DNA from: Chromobacterium sphagni
Lineage (GTDB): Bacteria > Pseudomonadota > Gammaproteobacteria > Burkholderiales > Chromobacteriaceae
Reading direction: 5' to 3'
Assembly: GCF_001855555.1 (NCBI RefSeq)
Contig: NZ_MKCT01000039.1
Coordinates: 1-64,000 of the forward strand
DNA: 64,000 nucleotides
Positions 52,227 to 60,455 of this stretch are shown here, piece after piece. Positions within the stretch are counted from its first letter, which is position 1, and every line of letters starts with the position of its first letter. A program made the translations under genes and the position numbers. The notes under the pieces are model-generated. The model was given only the letters and a program-made list of their open reading frames with translations. It had not been told where the DNA came from and ran no database searches.

Positions 52227-52980
52227 CCCGTTTCAGGCTGCCGTCGGCAGCGCGCTGCACCTGCTTGAAGAAGCCGCGCAGGATGTCGATTTCGTCGCGC
52301 AGCAGCCCCGAGCGGTTGAACAGGGTGCGCATGCGGCGCATCAGCCGCTCGCTGTTGCGGCGGCGGAAATAGCCGATCTCCTCCATCGCCTGCTCCAGGT
52401 GGCCGCACAGGCCCTCCACTTCGCCCTGGGTGGCGGCTTCACCGTCGGCGCGCAGGTATTCCACGCCGACGCCGGTATGGCTGAACAGCTCGTAGGTCAT
52501 CACCTGAACCGCCATCGCCAGGTTCAGCGAGAAGTAGTCCGGATTGCCGGGGATGGTGACCAGGCGGTTGCACTGCTCCACTTCCTCTATCGATAGGCCG
52601 AAGGTTTCGTTGCCGAACACCAGCGCCACCTGCTCGCCGTCGCGCGCGCGCGCCACCAGTTCCGGCGTGGTTTCGCGCGGGGTGGACAGCGGGGTGGTCA
52701 GCTCGCGGCGGCGGCTGGTCAGCGCGCAGGCCACGGTCACGTCGGCAAGCGCCTCGGACAGCGAGGACACCACGGTGGCGCGCTCCAGCACATCCACCGC
52801 GCCGGAGGCCAGCGCGTTGGCTTCGTCGCTGGGAAACACCTTGGGTTCCACCAGATAGAGGCGGGTCAGCCCCATGGTTTTCATCGCGCGCGCGGCCGAG
52901 CCGATGTTGCCCGGATGGCTGGGCCTGGCCAGCACGATGCGGATGTTTTTCAGAAAATCAGGTACTTGGGGTTTATTCAT
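52216..52980 (-). CDS. trmJ: tRNA (cytidine/uridine-2'-O)-methyltransferase TrmJ
   Basis: SPOUT enzyme that methylates the 2'-O of nucleotide 32 in tRNAs. 254 residues: IRIVLARPSHPGNIGSAARA at the N-terminus, VALVFGNETFGLSIEEVE and the knot segment IPGNPDYFSLNLAMAVQVM; a helical C-terminal extension as in TrmJ. Start at 52980 fits the family. Divergent from suhB across 147 bp. Confidence 0.94.
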   Translation of the reverse strand: MNKPQVPDFLKNIRIVLARPSHPGNIGSAARAMKTMGLTRLYLVEPKVFPSDEANALASGAVDVLERATVVSSLSEALADVTVACALTSRRRELTTPLSTPRETTPELVARARDGEQVALVFGNETFGLSIEEVEQCNRLVTIPGNPDYFSLNLAMAVQVMTYELFSHTGVGVEYLRADGEAATQGEVEGLCGHLEQAMEEIGYFRRRNSERLMRRMRTLFNRSGLLRDEIDILRGFFKQVQRAADGSLKRDED

Positions 52981-53014
52981 TGGCGGTTTCACATTAAAAT
53001 AGCGGGCATATATC

Positions 53015-53047
53015 AAAAGCCCGCGCCCAGGCGTCGGGTTTTTTTGT
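53015..53047 (+). terminator. Terminator-like hairpin in the suhB leader
   Basis: Stem AAAGCCCG / CGGGTTTT (one G-T pair) followed by a T-run of seven, but located 80 bp before the suhB start and between divergent genes. GCGGGC at 53002-53007 could pair with GCCCGC at 53019-53024 instead, excluding the terminator stem. A second stem, GCAGGCG / CGCCTGC, lies at about 53070-53102, just before the start. Confidence 0.55.
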
Positions 53048-53127
53048 TCCTTAACCCAGATTGTTACCAGCAGGCGTCGCGTGATCGAACGCCGCGCCTG
53101 CCTATTGTTCAAGTGTAGAGGCCGTCA

Positions 53128-53919
53128 ATGCATCCGATGCTCAATGTCGCGGTAAAAGCCGCTCGCCGTGCTGGCAGTGTTATCCAGCGCGCGTCGCTCA
53201 ACCTCGATACCATTCGCGTAGAGAAGAAGAAACACAACGACTTCGTTACCGAGGTGGACCGCGCAGCCGAAGAGGCTATCATCCACACCATCCTCGAGGC
53301 CTACCCGAAACACGCGATTCTAGCAGAAGAGTCGGGCGCCAAAGGCGTCGGTTCCTCCGAATACGAGTGGATCATCGACCCCATCGACGGCACCACCAAC
53401 TTCCTGCACGGCCACCAGCAGTACGCGATCTCCATCGCGCTGGCGCACAGGGGCCAGGTGCAGCAGGCGGTAGTCTACGATCCAAGCCGCAACGATCTGT
53501 TCACCGCCTCGCGCGGCGTGGGTTCCTTCCTCAACGACCGCCGCATCCGCGTTTCCAAGCGCTTCATGATGAACGAGTGCGTGATCTCCACCGGCTTCCC
53601 GGTGTCCGACCAGAGCTATCTCGATCAATACATGGGCATGCTGAAGGACGTGATCGCCAAGACCGCCGGCGTGCGCCGCGAAGGCGCCGCGGCGCTGGAC
53701 CTGTGCAATGTGGCCTGCGGCCGCGTTGAGGGCTTCTTCGAACTGAACCTGAAGCCGTGGGACATCGCTGCCGGCAGCCTGATCGTGCAGGAGGCGGGCG
53801 GCATCGTCACCGACTTCACCGGCGAGCAAGGCTGGCTGGAATCCGGCGACATCGTCGCCGCCAGCCCGAAAGTGCTGGCCCAGCTGTTGCACATCCTGAC
53901 CCCGCACGTCGCCAAGTAA
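53128..53919 (+). CDS. suhB: Inositol-1-monophosphatase SuhB
   Basis: Li-sensitive phosphatase family protein, 263 residues. In E. coli SuhB also acts in rRNA antitermination complexes. Metal sites: AILAEESGA, WIIDPIDGTTNFLHG and LKPWDIAAGSLIVQEAGG. AGAGG precedes the ATG. It is a single gene with its own terminator; the leader holds a terminator-like hairpin. Confidence 0.95.
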   Translation: MHPMLNVAVKAARRAGSVIQRASLNLDTIRVEKKKHNDFVTEVDRAAEEAIIHTILEAYPKHAILAEESGAKGVGSSEYEWIIDPIDGTTNFLHGHQQYAISIALAHRGQVQQAVVYDPSRNDLFTASRGVGSFLNDRRIRVSKRFMMNECVISTGFPVSDQSYLDQYMGMLKDVIAKTAGVRREGAAALDLCNVACGRVEGFFELNLKPWDIAAGSLIVQEAGGIVTDFTGEQGWLESGDIVAASPKVLAQLLHILTPHVAK

Positions 53920-53944
53920 TCGCAAGCAATCAAGCCTTTCATCA

Positions 53945-53977
53945 GAAAAACGGCAAGCTCAGGCTTGCCGTTTTTTC
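53945..53977 (+). terminator. Terminator after suhB
   Basis: Stem AAAAACGGCAAGC / GCTTGCCGTTTTT with loop TCAG, followed by T-rich sequence. Confidence 0.92.
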
Positions 53978-54023
53978 ATTGGCGCGCGGAACCGTTGCCA
54001 GCGGCCGCGCTCTAGGCTTCAAT

Positions 54024-54040
54024 ATACCTGTGTGGGGTAT
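54024..54040 (+). promoter_or_regulatory. CsoR-like operator before the multicopper oxidase gene
   Basis: ATACC-N7-GGTAT, with a G-run in the right half (GGGGTAT), 14 bp before the oxidase start codon. CsoR/RcnR-family operators are G-tract palindromes of this kind, and a csoR gene ends this operon. Confidence 0.55.
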
Positions 54041-54054
54041 CTATGGAGTCTGAG

Positions 54055-55533
54055 ATGCAACGTCGTCAAGTGATGCAATGGGGGGCCGCGCTGGCCCTGA
54101 CTTCCTGGCTGGGCCGGCCGGCGCTGGCCGCGTCCTCCGATGCCGGACACGGTGGGTCGCAACTGGCCGGCGGCATGCCCGATCCGGCCAGCCTGGGTTT
54201 GGGACGCGGTGCATCCCTGCCGGCCTTGAGGCGGCTGCCGCTGGAGCTGAAGAACGGCGCGCTGCAAGGCTGCCTGACCGCCGCGCCGCTGAACCTGCCT
54301 TTGCTGCCCGGCAAGGCCGCCACCGCTTTCTGGGCCTACAACGACAGCGTGCCGGGGCCGGCGATCGAGCTGTACGAGGGCGAGTCGCTCAGCCTGCGTT
54401 TCGACAACCGCCTGCCGCAAGCGACCACTGTGCATTGGCACGGCCTGCCGATTCCGGCCGACCAGGACGGCAATCCGCACGACGCGGTGCCCGCCGGCCA
54501 GGGCCGCGACTACCATTTCACTTTGCCGCCTGATTCCGCCGGCAGCTACTGGTATCACCCGCACCCGCATGGCCACACCGCCGAGCAGGTGTATCGCGGC
54601 CTGGCCGGAGTGTTCGTGGTGCGGCGCCGCGATGATCCGCTGGCCCATCTGCCCGAGCAGTGGCTGCTGCTGTCTGACCTGAAGCTGGACGATGGCGGGC
54701 AGATCGCCGGTAGCAGCGACGCCGACCTTATGGACGGCAGGGAGGGGCAGTTCGTGCTGGTCAATGGCGCTTGGCGGCCGAAATTGACCCTGGGTATGGG
54801 CGAGCGCCAGCGCTGGCGCGTCTGGAACGCCACCAGCGCTCGGGTGCTGCGGTTGGCGCTGCCGGCGCATGAGGTGCATCTTGTCGGAACCGATGGCGGT
54901 TTGATCGCCAGCCCGCGCCCGCTGGACAGCCTGTTGCTGCCGCCGGGCGCGCGCGCCGAACTGGTGGTGACCGGACGCTTCGCGGTCGGCAAGCCGGCCG
55001 GCCTGCTGGCCTTGCCTTATGCGCGCGGCAAGATGATGGGGCTGGAGCAGGAGAGCGCCTTGCCGCTGTTGGCGCTGGAGCGCGGGGCGGATGCCGTCGC
55101 CGCGCCCTTGCCAGCCAGGCTGCGCCGCATCGAGGCGCTGGGGTTGCCGCAGGTGAAGCGCCGGGTGGTGTTCAGCGAGGACATGGCCAATCCGGCGGCG
55201 ATGTTCCTGATCAACGGCAAGATTTTCGATATGGACCGGGTGGACTTCGTCGGCAAGGCCGGGCAGGTGGAGGAATGGGAAGTGGACAACCAGGCCGATA
55301 TGGACCACCCCTTCCACCTGCACGGCACCCAGTTCCAGGTGGTGGCGCGCCACGACGGTAGGGGATGGCGGGACGAGCCCTATCTCGCCTGGCGCGACGT
55401 GGTCAATGTGCCGCCGGAACAGAAGGTGAGGCTGCGTTTCCGCCAGGAGATGGCGGGGGCGCGCATGTTCCACTGCCACATCCTGGAACACGAGGACGCC
55501 GGCATGATGGGCGTGTTGGATGTCAGAGCCTAG
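54055..55533 (+). CDS. Multicopper oxidase, Tat-exported (CueO/CopA-like)
   Basis: 492-residue cupredoxin oxidase that likely oxidises Cu(I) in the periplasm. The N-terminus MQRRQVMQWGAALAL is a twin-arginine signal. The four copper motifs are complete: HWHGLPIP, WYHPHPHGHT, HPFHLHGTQF and HCHILEHEDAGMMG. The ATG at 54055 has GGAG 6 bases upstream; an ATG at 54043 is possible. A Met in the last motif is the type 1 copper axial ligand. The operon continues with csoR. Confidence 0.93.
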   Translation: MQRRQVMQWGAALALTSWLGRPALAASSDAGHGGSQLAGGMPDPASLGLGRGASLPALRRLPLELKNGALQGCLTAAPLNLPLLPGKAATAFWAYNDSVPGPAIELYEGESLSLRFDNRLPQATTVHWHGLPIPADQDGNPHDAVPAGQGRDYHFTLPPDSAGSYWYHPHPHGHTAEQVYRGLAGVFVVRRRDDPLAHLPEQWLLLSDLKLDDGGQIAGSSDADLMDGREGQFVLVNGAWRPKLTLGMGERQRWRVWNATSARVLRLALPAHEVHLVGTDGGLIASPRPLDSLLLPPGARAELVVTGRFAVGKPAGLLALPYARGKMMGLEQESALPLLALERGADAVAAPLPARLRRIEALGLPQVKRRVVFSEDMANPAAMFLINGKIFDMDRVDFVGKAGQVEEWEVDNQADMDHPFHLHGTQFQVVARHDGRGWRDEPYLAWRDVVNVPPEQKVRLRFRQEMAGARMFHCHILEHEDAGMMGVLDVRA

Positions 55534-55592
55534 TCCGGGCACGCTGCCGCCGGATGCGCGATAATGCCGATATTGATAATCCAGGACAAGCC

Positions 55593-55919
55593 ATGACCGA
55601 TACCCGCCACCCACACGATGATTGCTGTCACGAGCCGCCGGCCGGCGAGCGCACGGTGGTGCAGCCGGGCAAGGCGGCGCTGCTCAAACGGCTGGCGCGC
55701 ATAGAGGGCCAGGTGCGCGGCATCAGCGGGATGATAGATTCCGACCGCTATTGCGTGGACGTGCTGACCCAGGTGGCGGCGGTGAAGTCGGCGATGGACG
55801 CGGTGGCGCTGCAATTGCTGGAAAATCATATGAAGGGCTGCGTGGCGCGCGCGTTGCAGCAGGGCGACGCCACCGGCATGGTGACCGAGCTGATAGACGT
55901 GGTGAAGAAGGTGCGCTAA
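55593..55919 (+). CDS. csoR: Copper-sensing repressor CsoR
   Basis: 108-residue all-helical metalloregulator. The Cu(I) ligand set Cys54 (RYCVDVL), His79 and Cys83 (ENHMKGCV) is the C-H-C pattern of CsoR, whereas FrmR lacks it. The N-terminal tail HPHDDCCH is an extra potential metal-binding stretch. It starts 59 bp after the oxidase gene on the same strand, so derepression by copper would raise both products. Confidence 0.9.
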   Translation: MTDTRHPHDDCCHEPPAGERTVVQPGKAALLKRLARIEGQVRGISGMIDSDRYCVDVLTQVAAVKSAMDAVALQLLENHMKGCVARALQQGDATGMVTELIDVVKKVR

Positions 55920-55929
55920 AGAGTAGGCT

Positions 55930-56316
55930 ATGCCGGCTTGGCAGCGTGTCGAATATCGTCAATTGAATGCGCGGCAGCAGGAAAACTACAATTTTCAGAA
56001 GTTGGCGGCTGTGCTAGCTGATTATGGCTTCAACTGCCTGCGCCTGACGGATGACTGGCAAGGAGCCGACTTCATCGCCTGCCATGTCGATGGCCGCACT
56101 GTCCTCAAAGTGCAACTGAAGGGGCGTATGGCTTTCGATCGCAAGTATTGTGGCAAGAGCATCCATATTGCTTTCCGAGACCAAGAGCGGTTCTATCTTT
56201 ATCCACACGATCAGCTGTCGGTTGAGTTGCAGGATGCGGGCATATTGCAGGCACCGATTCTTGGGAGAGAAAAGGGCGATATCACTTCCTTTTTTGTCCA
56301 AGGATATTCGCAGTAG
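55930..56316 (+). CDS. Hypothetical protein, possible PD-(D/E)xK nuclease fold
   Basis: 128 residues of unknown family. A helix (NYNFQKLAAVLADYGFNC) is followed by DDWQGADFIACHVDG and TVLKVQLKGRMAF, so that an acidic residue and a Q-x-K pair lie on successive strands as in PD-(D/E)xK enzymes with a Gln variant. The fold is inference. Base composition is markedly more AT-rich than the neighbours, suggesting acquisition. It starts 10 bp after csoR but has no evident link to copper. Confidence 0.7.
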   Translation: MPAWQRVEYRQLNARQQENYNFQKLAAVLADYGFNCLRLTDDWQGADFIACHVDGRTVLKVQLKGRMAFDRKYCGKSIHIAFRDQERFYLYPHDQLSVELQDAGILQAPILGREKGDITSFFVQGYSQ

Positions 56317-56365
56317 GCTGGAAAAGTTTCGCATCTGACCATGCATTAGTTTCAGGAGAAAGCGA

Positions 56366-56668
56366 ATGACCACGCGATTCGTTGCATTGATCTTGTTGCT
56401 AGTGGCCGGCGTCGCACACGCCGAACCGATCCCGTTTGAAACCTTCATCAAGCTGCACAATGGCATGCTGGAGGCGGAGCTGGTGTCCACCGCCGGCAGG
56501 CCCGACTATGGCAGCGACAGCAATCAGGGCGGCGTGGCCAGCGGCATCGCCACCGTTTCCACCACTCGCCAGCTGTCCTGGCTGGCGAACGGCAATATTC
56601 CCTACACCACCATCGTCACGCTGCGTGACGGCGTGGTGGTGAACATCAAGCGCAGCAAGAAGTTGTAA
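56366..56668 (+). CDS. Small periplasmic hypothetical protein
   Basis: 100 residues. Signal peptide RFVALILLLVAGVAHA with cleavage expected after AHA. The mature part (FIKLHNGMLEAELVSTAGRP and WLANGNIPYTTIVTLRDG) resembles small DUF2845-like periplasmic proteins, in which a GM-xxxEV loop precedes a beta strand. AGGAGA precedes the ATG. It lies between the orphan ORF and the rpsF operon promoter. Confidence 0.75.
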   Translation: MTTRFVALILLLVAGVAHAEPIPFETFIKLHNGMLEAELVSTAGRPDYGSDSNQGGVASGIATVSTTRQLSWLANGNIPYTTIVTLRDGVVVNIKRSKKL

Positions 56669-56726
56669 AATCGCCGCGTTTTGCCGGCTCGGCGCGGCGA
56701 AGTCGCTGAAAAGTCGCGCTTAAAGT

Positions 56727-56755
56727 TTGCCTGGCCGCGGCAAAGTGCGTAGAAT
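56727..56755 (+). promoter_or_regulatory. Promoter of the rpsF operon
   Basis: TTGCCT (56727-56732) and TAGAAT (56750-56755) with the optimal 17-base spacer and a G+C-rich discriminator (GCTGCGG) as in growth-rate-regulated ribosomal promoters. Confidence 0.7.
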
Positions 56756-56773
56756 GCTGCGGTTTACTACCTT

Positions 56774-56800
56774 GCCTTTTGCAATCGCATGGCAAAAGGC
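56774..56800 (+). promoter_or_regulatory. Hairpin in the rpsF leader
   Basis: Perfect 9-bp stem GCCTTTTGC / GCAAAAGGC with loop AATCGCATG, 24 bases before the rpsF start codon. Many bacteria have an S6:S18 binding element in this leader; whether this hairpin is one cannot be decided here. Confidence 0.5.
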
Positions 56801-56824
56801 TACGAATAGCCAAAAGGAGTTCAC

Positions 56825-57202
56825 ATGCGCCATTACGAAATCGTGTTCATCGTGCACCCGGACCAGTCCGAACAGGTCCCGGCCATGATCGAACGCTACA
56901 AGGGTATGGTTCTGGCCGCTGAAGGCAAGATCCATCGTCTGGAAGATTGGGGCCGTCGTCAACTGGCTTACCCGATCCAGAAGCTGCACAAGGCTCACTA
57001 CGTTCTGATGAACGTCGAGTGCCAGCCGGAAGCCCTGGCCGAGATCGAGCACGCCTTCAAGTTCAACGACGCTGTTCTGCGTCACCTCACCATCAAGATG
57101 GACCGCGCTATCAGCGATGCATCCCCGATGATGAAGGACGAAAAGGCCAAAAACCTGCTGGATTCCCAGCAGCCGGCAGCCGAGGCCGAAGCTTCTGCCT
57201 AA
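56825..57202 (+). CDS. rpsF: 30S ribosomal protein S6
   Basis: 125-residue S6 that pairs with S18 on the 30S platform. Family start [20 protein letters not shown] and [20 protein letters not shown]. An acidic, Ala-rich C-terminal tail follows. AAGGAG precedes the ATG. First gene of rpsF-priB-rpsR-rplI. Confidence 0.98.
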   Translation: MRHYEIVFIVHPDQSEQVPAMIERYKGMVLAAEGKIHRLEDWGRRQLAYPIQKLHKAHYVLMNVECQPEALAEIEHAFKFNDAVLRHLTIKMDRAISDASPMMKDEKAKNLLDSQQPAAEAEASA

Positions 57203-57220
57203 TCGGCAGAGGTAGCGGAC

Positions 57221-57520
57221 TTGCAGAACCGTCTGGTACTGACCGTCACGGTTGAGCGCGAGGATGCTTTGAGGTACACGCCCGCCGGCTTGCCGGTAGT
57301 GGAAATGTGGCTCAAGCATCAGTCTAGACAGACAGCTGGCGGATTCGAACGCGATGTGGCCTGCGATATACAGGCCGTGTGGATAGGCGACGACGCCCGG
57401 AAACATTCCGGGAAACTGGCGGGACAGGTGATCAACGTCACCGGATTTCTCGGTCAGCGCAGTCTGCGCAATCCACGGTTGGTACTCAATATCGAATATG
57501 TTGAATTTGTAAAAGGTTAG
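57221..57520 (+). CDS. priB: Primosomal replication protein PriB
   Basis: 99-residue single-stranded-DNA-binding OB-fold protein of replication restart. The usual [19 protein letters not shown] is present. The start is TTG at 57221: no ATG or GTG lies in a suitable place and GAGG precedes it with 8-base spacing. Position between rpsF and rpsR is conserved in beta- and gammaproteobacteria. Confidence 0.93.
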   Translation: MQNRLVLTVTVEREDALRYTPAGLPVVEMWLKHQSRQTAGGFERDVACDIQAVWIGDDARKHSGKLAGQVINVTGFLGQRSLRNPRLVLNIEYVEFVKG

Positions 57521-57525
57521 TCAAA

Positions 57526-57753
57526 ATGGCTCGTCAACTCTTCAAGCGCAAGAAGTTCTGCCGCTTCACGGCGGAAGGCATCAAGGAAATCGACTACAAA
57601 TCCGTTGATCTCCTGAAAGATTTCATCGCCGAAAACGGCAAAATCATCCCGGCTCGTATCACCGGTACCAAGGCTCGCTACCAGCGTCAGCTGACCACCG
57701 CTATCAAGCGTGCTCGCTTCCTGGCTTTCCTGCCGTACACCGACCAGCACTAA
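57526..57753 (+). CDS. rpsR: 30S ribosomal protein S18
   Basis: 75-residue S18. Contains [38 protein letters not shown] and the final FLPYTDQH. Starts 5 bp after priB. Confidence 0.98.
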   Translation: MARQLFKRKKFCRFTAEGIKEIDYKSVDLLKDFIAENGKIIPARITGTKARYQRQLTTAIKRARFLAFLPYTDQH

Positions 57754-57774
57754 GACCGGGAAAGGAACTTAGAG

Positions 57775-58224
57775 ATGCAAATCATTCTGCTCGAAAAAGT
57801 TGCCAACCTGGGTCAACTGGGTGATGTGGTCAACGTGAAGAACGGCTTTGCCCGTAACTTCCTGATCCCGCAAGGCAAAGCCAAGCGCGCAACCGAAAAC
57901 AACCTGAAAGAGTTCGAAGCTCGCCGCGCCGACCTCGAAGCCAAGCAAGCAGAGATCCTGGCCGATGCCAAGGTCCGCGCTGAAAAGCTGGTTGACGCTG
58001 TTATCACCATCGCTCAAAAAGCAGGTGTTGACGGCCGCCTGTTCGGCTCGGTGACCAATGTGGACGTGGCTGAAGCCGTGACCGCGTTCGGCGTGGCCAT
58101 CAAGCGTTTCGAAGTCCGCTTGCCGAACGGCCCGTTCAAGGCCATCGGCGAATACGACATCGAAATCGCTCTGCACCACGACGTGGTCAGCCCGATCAAG
58201 GTTGTCGTAGTTGCCGAAGCCTAA
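57775..58224 (+). CDS. rplI: 50S ribosomal protein L9
   Basis: 149-residue L9 with the N-terminal rRNA-binding domain (QIILLEKVANLGQLGDVVNV, NGFARNFLIPQGKAKRAT), a long connecting helix and a C-terminal domain. Last gene of the rpsF operon; dnaB does not follow. Confidence 0.98.
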   Translation: MQIILLEKVANLGQLGDVVNVKNGFARNFLIPQGKAKRATENNLKEFEARRADLEAKQAEILADAKVRAEKLVDAVITIAQKAGVDGRLFGSVTNVDVAEAVTAFGVAIKRFEVRLPNGPFKAIGEYDIEIALHHDVVSPIKVVVVAEA

Positions 58225-58248
58225 TTCCTGATTCAGGAAGGCTTCAAG

Positions 58249-58275
58249 AAAAGCCCGCTTTCGAGCGGGCTTTTT
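58249..58275 (+). terminator. Terminator of the rpsF operon
   Basis: Stem AAAGCCCGCT / AGCGGGCTTT with loop TTCG and a T-run on the plus strand. The following 290 bp (58276-58567) hold no recognised feature before dcuB. Confidence 0.92.
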
Positions 58276-58567
58276 CACGTTCGGCGTCCAGCGGGTTGGG
58301 TGGGGCAACTACGGCGTGCGCGAGCTGAGGAGGATGTATTTCGGCCCGGCTTTGCGCCGGACGCCGCTTGGACGGAAGGCTGTCGCGCCAGGAGCCGACG
58401 GCTGGGCGCCGCTATCTGGGAATCGCGGCGGCCTTGGAGCGATACCGGCCACGGCGGCTGGGAAGTTGGCATGCAGCCGGCGGATTGCGGTTCCGGCTGA
58501 TCTGGGACAATCTGTCTGCGTTGCGATATTGCGACAATAAGGCCTGCAATCCACAACGAGCCGTCTC

Positions 58568-59878
58568 ATGGTTTATCTGCAACTTCTGGTGGTGCTGGGC
58601 GCCATTTTCATCGGCGTGCGCATGGGCGGGATCGGCCTGGGCGTCACCGGCGGCGCGGGTCTGTTCATCCTCACCTTCGGCTTCGGCCTCAAGCCCGGCC
58701 ATGCCCCGATAGACGTGATCCTGATCATCATCTCGGTGATCACCGCCTCCGCCGCGCTGCAGTCGGCCAGGGGGTTGGACTACATGGTGGCGCTGGCTGC
58801 GCGTTTCCTCCGACGCAGTCCGCGCCACATCGTGCTGTTGGCGCCGCTGGTGGGTTGGTTGTCCACCTTTCTGGCCGGCACCGGCTTCATCGCTTTGGCC
58901 TTGATGCCCATCGTGGTGGAGGTGGCGGAGAAAACCGGCATCCGGCCGGAGCGGCCGCTGGCCGGCCTGACCGTGGCTTCGCAGAACGCTATCGTCGCCT
59001 GTCCGGTATCGGCCGCCACGGTCGCGCTGGCCGCCGTGCTGGCGCCGCACGGCGTCGCGCTCACCGACATCATCATGATCAGCATTCCGGCCACTTTGCT
59101 CGGCACCTTGGCTGGCGGCCTGACGATGCTGCGCTATGGCCGCGAACTGGCCGGCGACCCGGTTTACCGGCAGCGGCTTGCGGACGGCCTCGCGCGGCCG
59201 GATCCGGCTGCGGACGCGCAGGGGTTGCCGAGAACCGCCGCCTGGTCGGTGTATGGTTTTCTCGCCACGGTGGCGCTGATTGTGTTGCTGGCGGCGCTGC
59301 CGCAGTTGCGGCCGGCCTGGCCCGGGGCGCATGGCATGGAGCCGGTGGCGATGGTGGACGTGATCCAGATGTGCATGCTGGGCTACGCCGCGCTGGCGAT
59401 GATGGTGTGCAAGGCCGATCTGCATGCCATGGCGGCCGGCGGCATGTTCCGATCCGGCGCGGTGGCGGCGGTGACCATCCTGGGCGCGGCCTGGATGAGC
59501 GATACCTTCATCCAGGCCAATCTGCCGCTGTTCCAGCACAATATCGTCAGCATTGTCCATGCCGCGCCGTGGCTGTTCGCCTGCGCGGTGTTCACCATGG
59601 CGGTGATCCTGTTCAGCCAGGGGGCGACCACCAAGGTAATGATGCCGTTGGGGGTGTCGTTGGGACTGGCGCCGCCGCTGTTGATCGCAATCTATCCGGC
59701 GGTGGTGGGGGTGTATGTGCTGCCAAGCTACCCCAGCATCATCGCGGCGGTGGAGATGGACTACACCGGCACCACCCGCATCGGCCGCTGGGTGTTCAAC
59801 CACAGCTTCATCCTGCCGGGCCTGGTGACCACCACGGTGTCGATCGCGGCCGGTTTCGCGCTGCAGGCGCTGCGCTGA
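58568..59878 (+). CDS. dcuB: Anaerobic C4-dicarboxylate transporter, DcuA/DcuB family
   Basis: 436-residue antiporter that exchanges fumarate, malate or aspartate for succinate in anaerobic respiration. About ten hydrophobic helices. Segments match DcuB in order: GAGLFILTFGFGLKPGHAP, SAALQSARGLDYMVALAA, GIRPERPLAGLTVASQNA, YVLPSYPSIIAAVEMDYTG and TRIGRWVFNHSFILPGL. DcuA cannot be excluded. An FNR system is encoded in this window, but no FNR box was seen in front of this gene. Confidence 0.88.
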   Translation: MVYLQLLVVLGAIFIGVRMGGIGLGVTGGAGLFILTFGFGLKPGHAPIDVILIIISVITASAALQSARGLDYMVALAARFLRRSPRHIVLLAPLVGWLSTFLAGTGFIALALMPIVVEVAEKTGIRPERPLAGLTVASQNAIVACPVSAATVALAAVLAPHGVALTDIIMISIPATLLGTLAGGLTMLRYGRELAGDPVYRQRLADGLARPDPAADAQGLPRTAAWSVYGFLATVALIVLLAALPQLRPAWPGAHGMEPVAMVDVIQMCMLGYAALAMMVCKADLHAMAAGGMFRSGAVAAVTILGAAWMSDTFIQANLPLFQHNIVSIVHAAPWLFACAVFTMAVILFSQGATTKVMMPLGVSLGLAPPLLIAIYPAVVGVYVLPSYPSIIAAVEMDYTGTTRIGRWVFNHSFILPGLVTTTVSIAAGFALQALR

Positions 59879-59884
59879 GCGGAA

Positions 59885-60214
59885 TCAGCTTTCGCTGGCC
59901 AGCACCACGCGCGCGCGCAGGCCGGGGGCGTTGTCTTCGGCGATGGCCAGCAGGCGGTCGATATTGGGATGGCTGCCCGGCACCGCGCGGGCGGCGGCGG
60001 TGTGTTCGGCGAACAGTTCCAGCCCTTCGCGGGCGGCCTTGCGGTCGATATGGCCATGGCGCTTCACCAGCGCGTGGTAGACGCGCAGCGAGCCGGCGGT
60101 GCCCGGCTGGTTTTCCAGCCGGTGCACGGCTTCGCCTGCCGGGTTCAGCAGCACGATGGCGGCGATGTCGTCGGTGGCGGGCAGGGTGGACAGCTGTTCC
60201 TGGAAGGTGGCCAT
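59885..60214 (-). CDS. DUF2322-type small protein
   Basis: 109 residues, cytosolic. It contains [40 protein letters not shown] and SHPNIDRLLAIAEDN, which match, as far as recalled, the DUF2322 family of Neisseriales and related groups; function unknown. AGGAG is 8 bases before the ATG at 60214 and only 2 before the one at 60220, so 60214 was used. It is convergent with dcuB, 6 bp apart, and its upstream gap holds the sigma-54 element reading the other way. Confidence 0.75.
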   Translation of the reverse strand: MATFQEQLSTLPATDDIAAIVLLNPAGEAVHRLENQPGTAGSLRVYHALVKRHGHIDRKAAREGLELFAEHTAAARAVPGSHPNIDRLLAIAEDNAPGLRARVVLASES

Positions 60215-60351
60215 GGTCATTCTCCTTGTTATGTTTGCGACTGCAGTGGATGAGAATAAGGGCGAAACATGACAGTTCTAGTACGTAGTTGCCATTTGTG
60301 TGACAGTAAATGTTAATTTATGTTTCAGTTTGGTGCCGGCCGGCATTGTCT

Positions 60352-60367
60352 TGCACTAATTTGGTGC
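60352..60367 (+). promoter_or_regulatory. NtrC-type enhancer site
   Basis: TGCACTAATTTGGTGC: the dyad GCAC-N7-GTGC with the A/T-rich centre of enteric NtrC sites. It lies 63 bp upstream of the sigma-54 -24 element, about 100 bp before the expected start point, a standard place for NtrC. Confidence 0.7.
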
Positions 60368-60429
60368 GATTTTGACCGGCTGACCTTGAATATCTCCGTT
60401 TGAAACGGTCTTTTCAAGCGCTTTGCGGC

Positions 60430-60445
60430 TGGCACGGTGTTTGCT
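60430..60445 (+). promoter_or_regulatory. Sigma-54 (-24/-12) promoter
   Basis: TGGCACGGTGTTTGCT fits the sigma-54 consensus TGGCACG-N4-TTGCW in every defined base; the GG (60431-60432) and GC (60443-60444) are exactly 10 bases apart. It reads rightward. No plus-strand gene begins within the next 1.2 kb. Confidence 0.85.
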
Positions 60446-60455
60446 GAGTAGAAGG

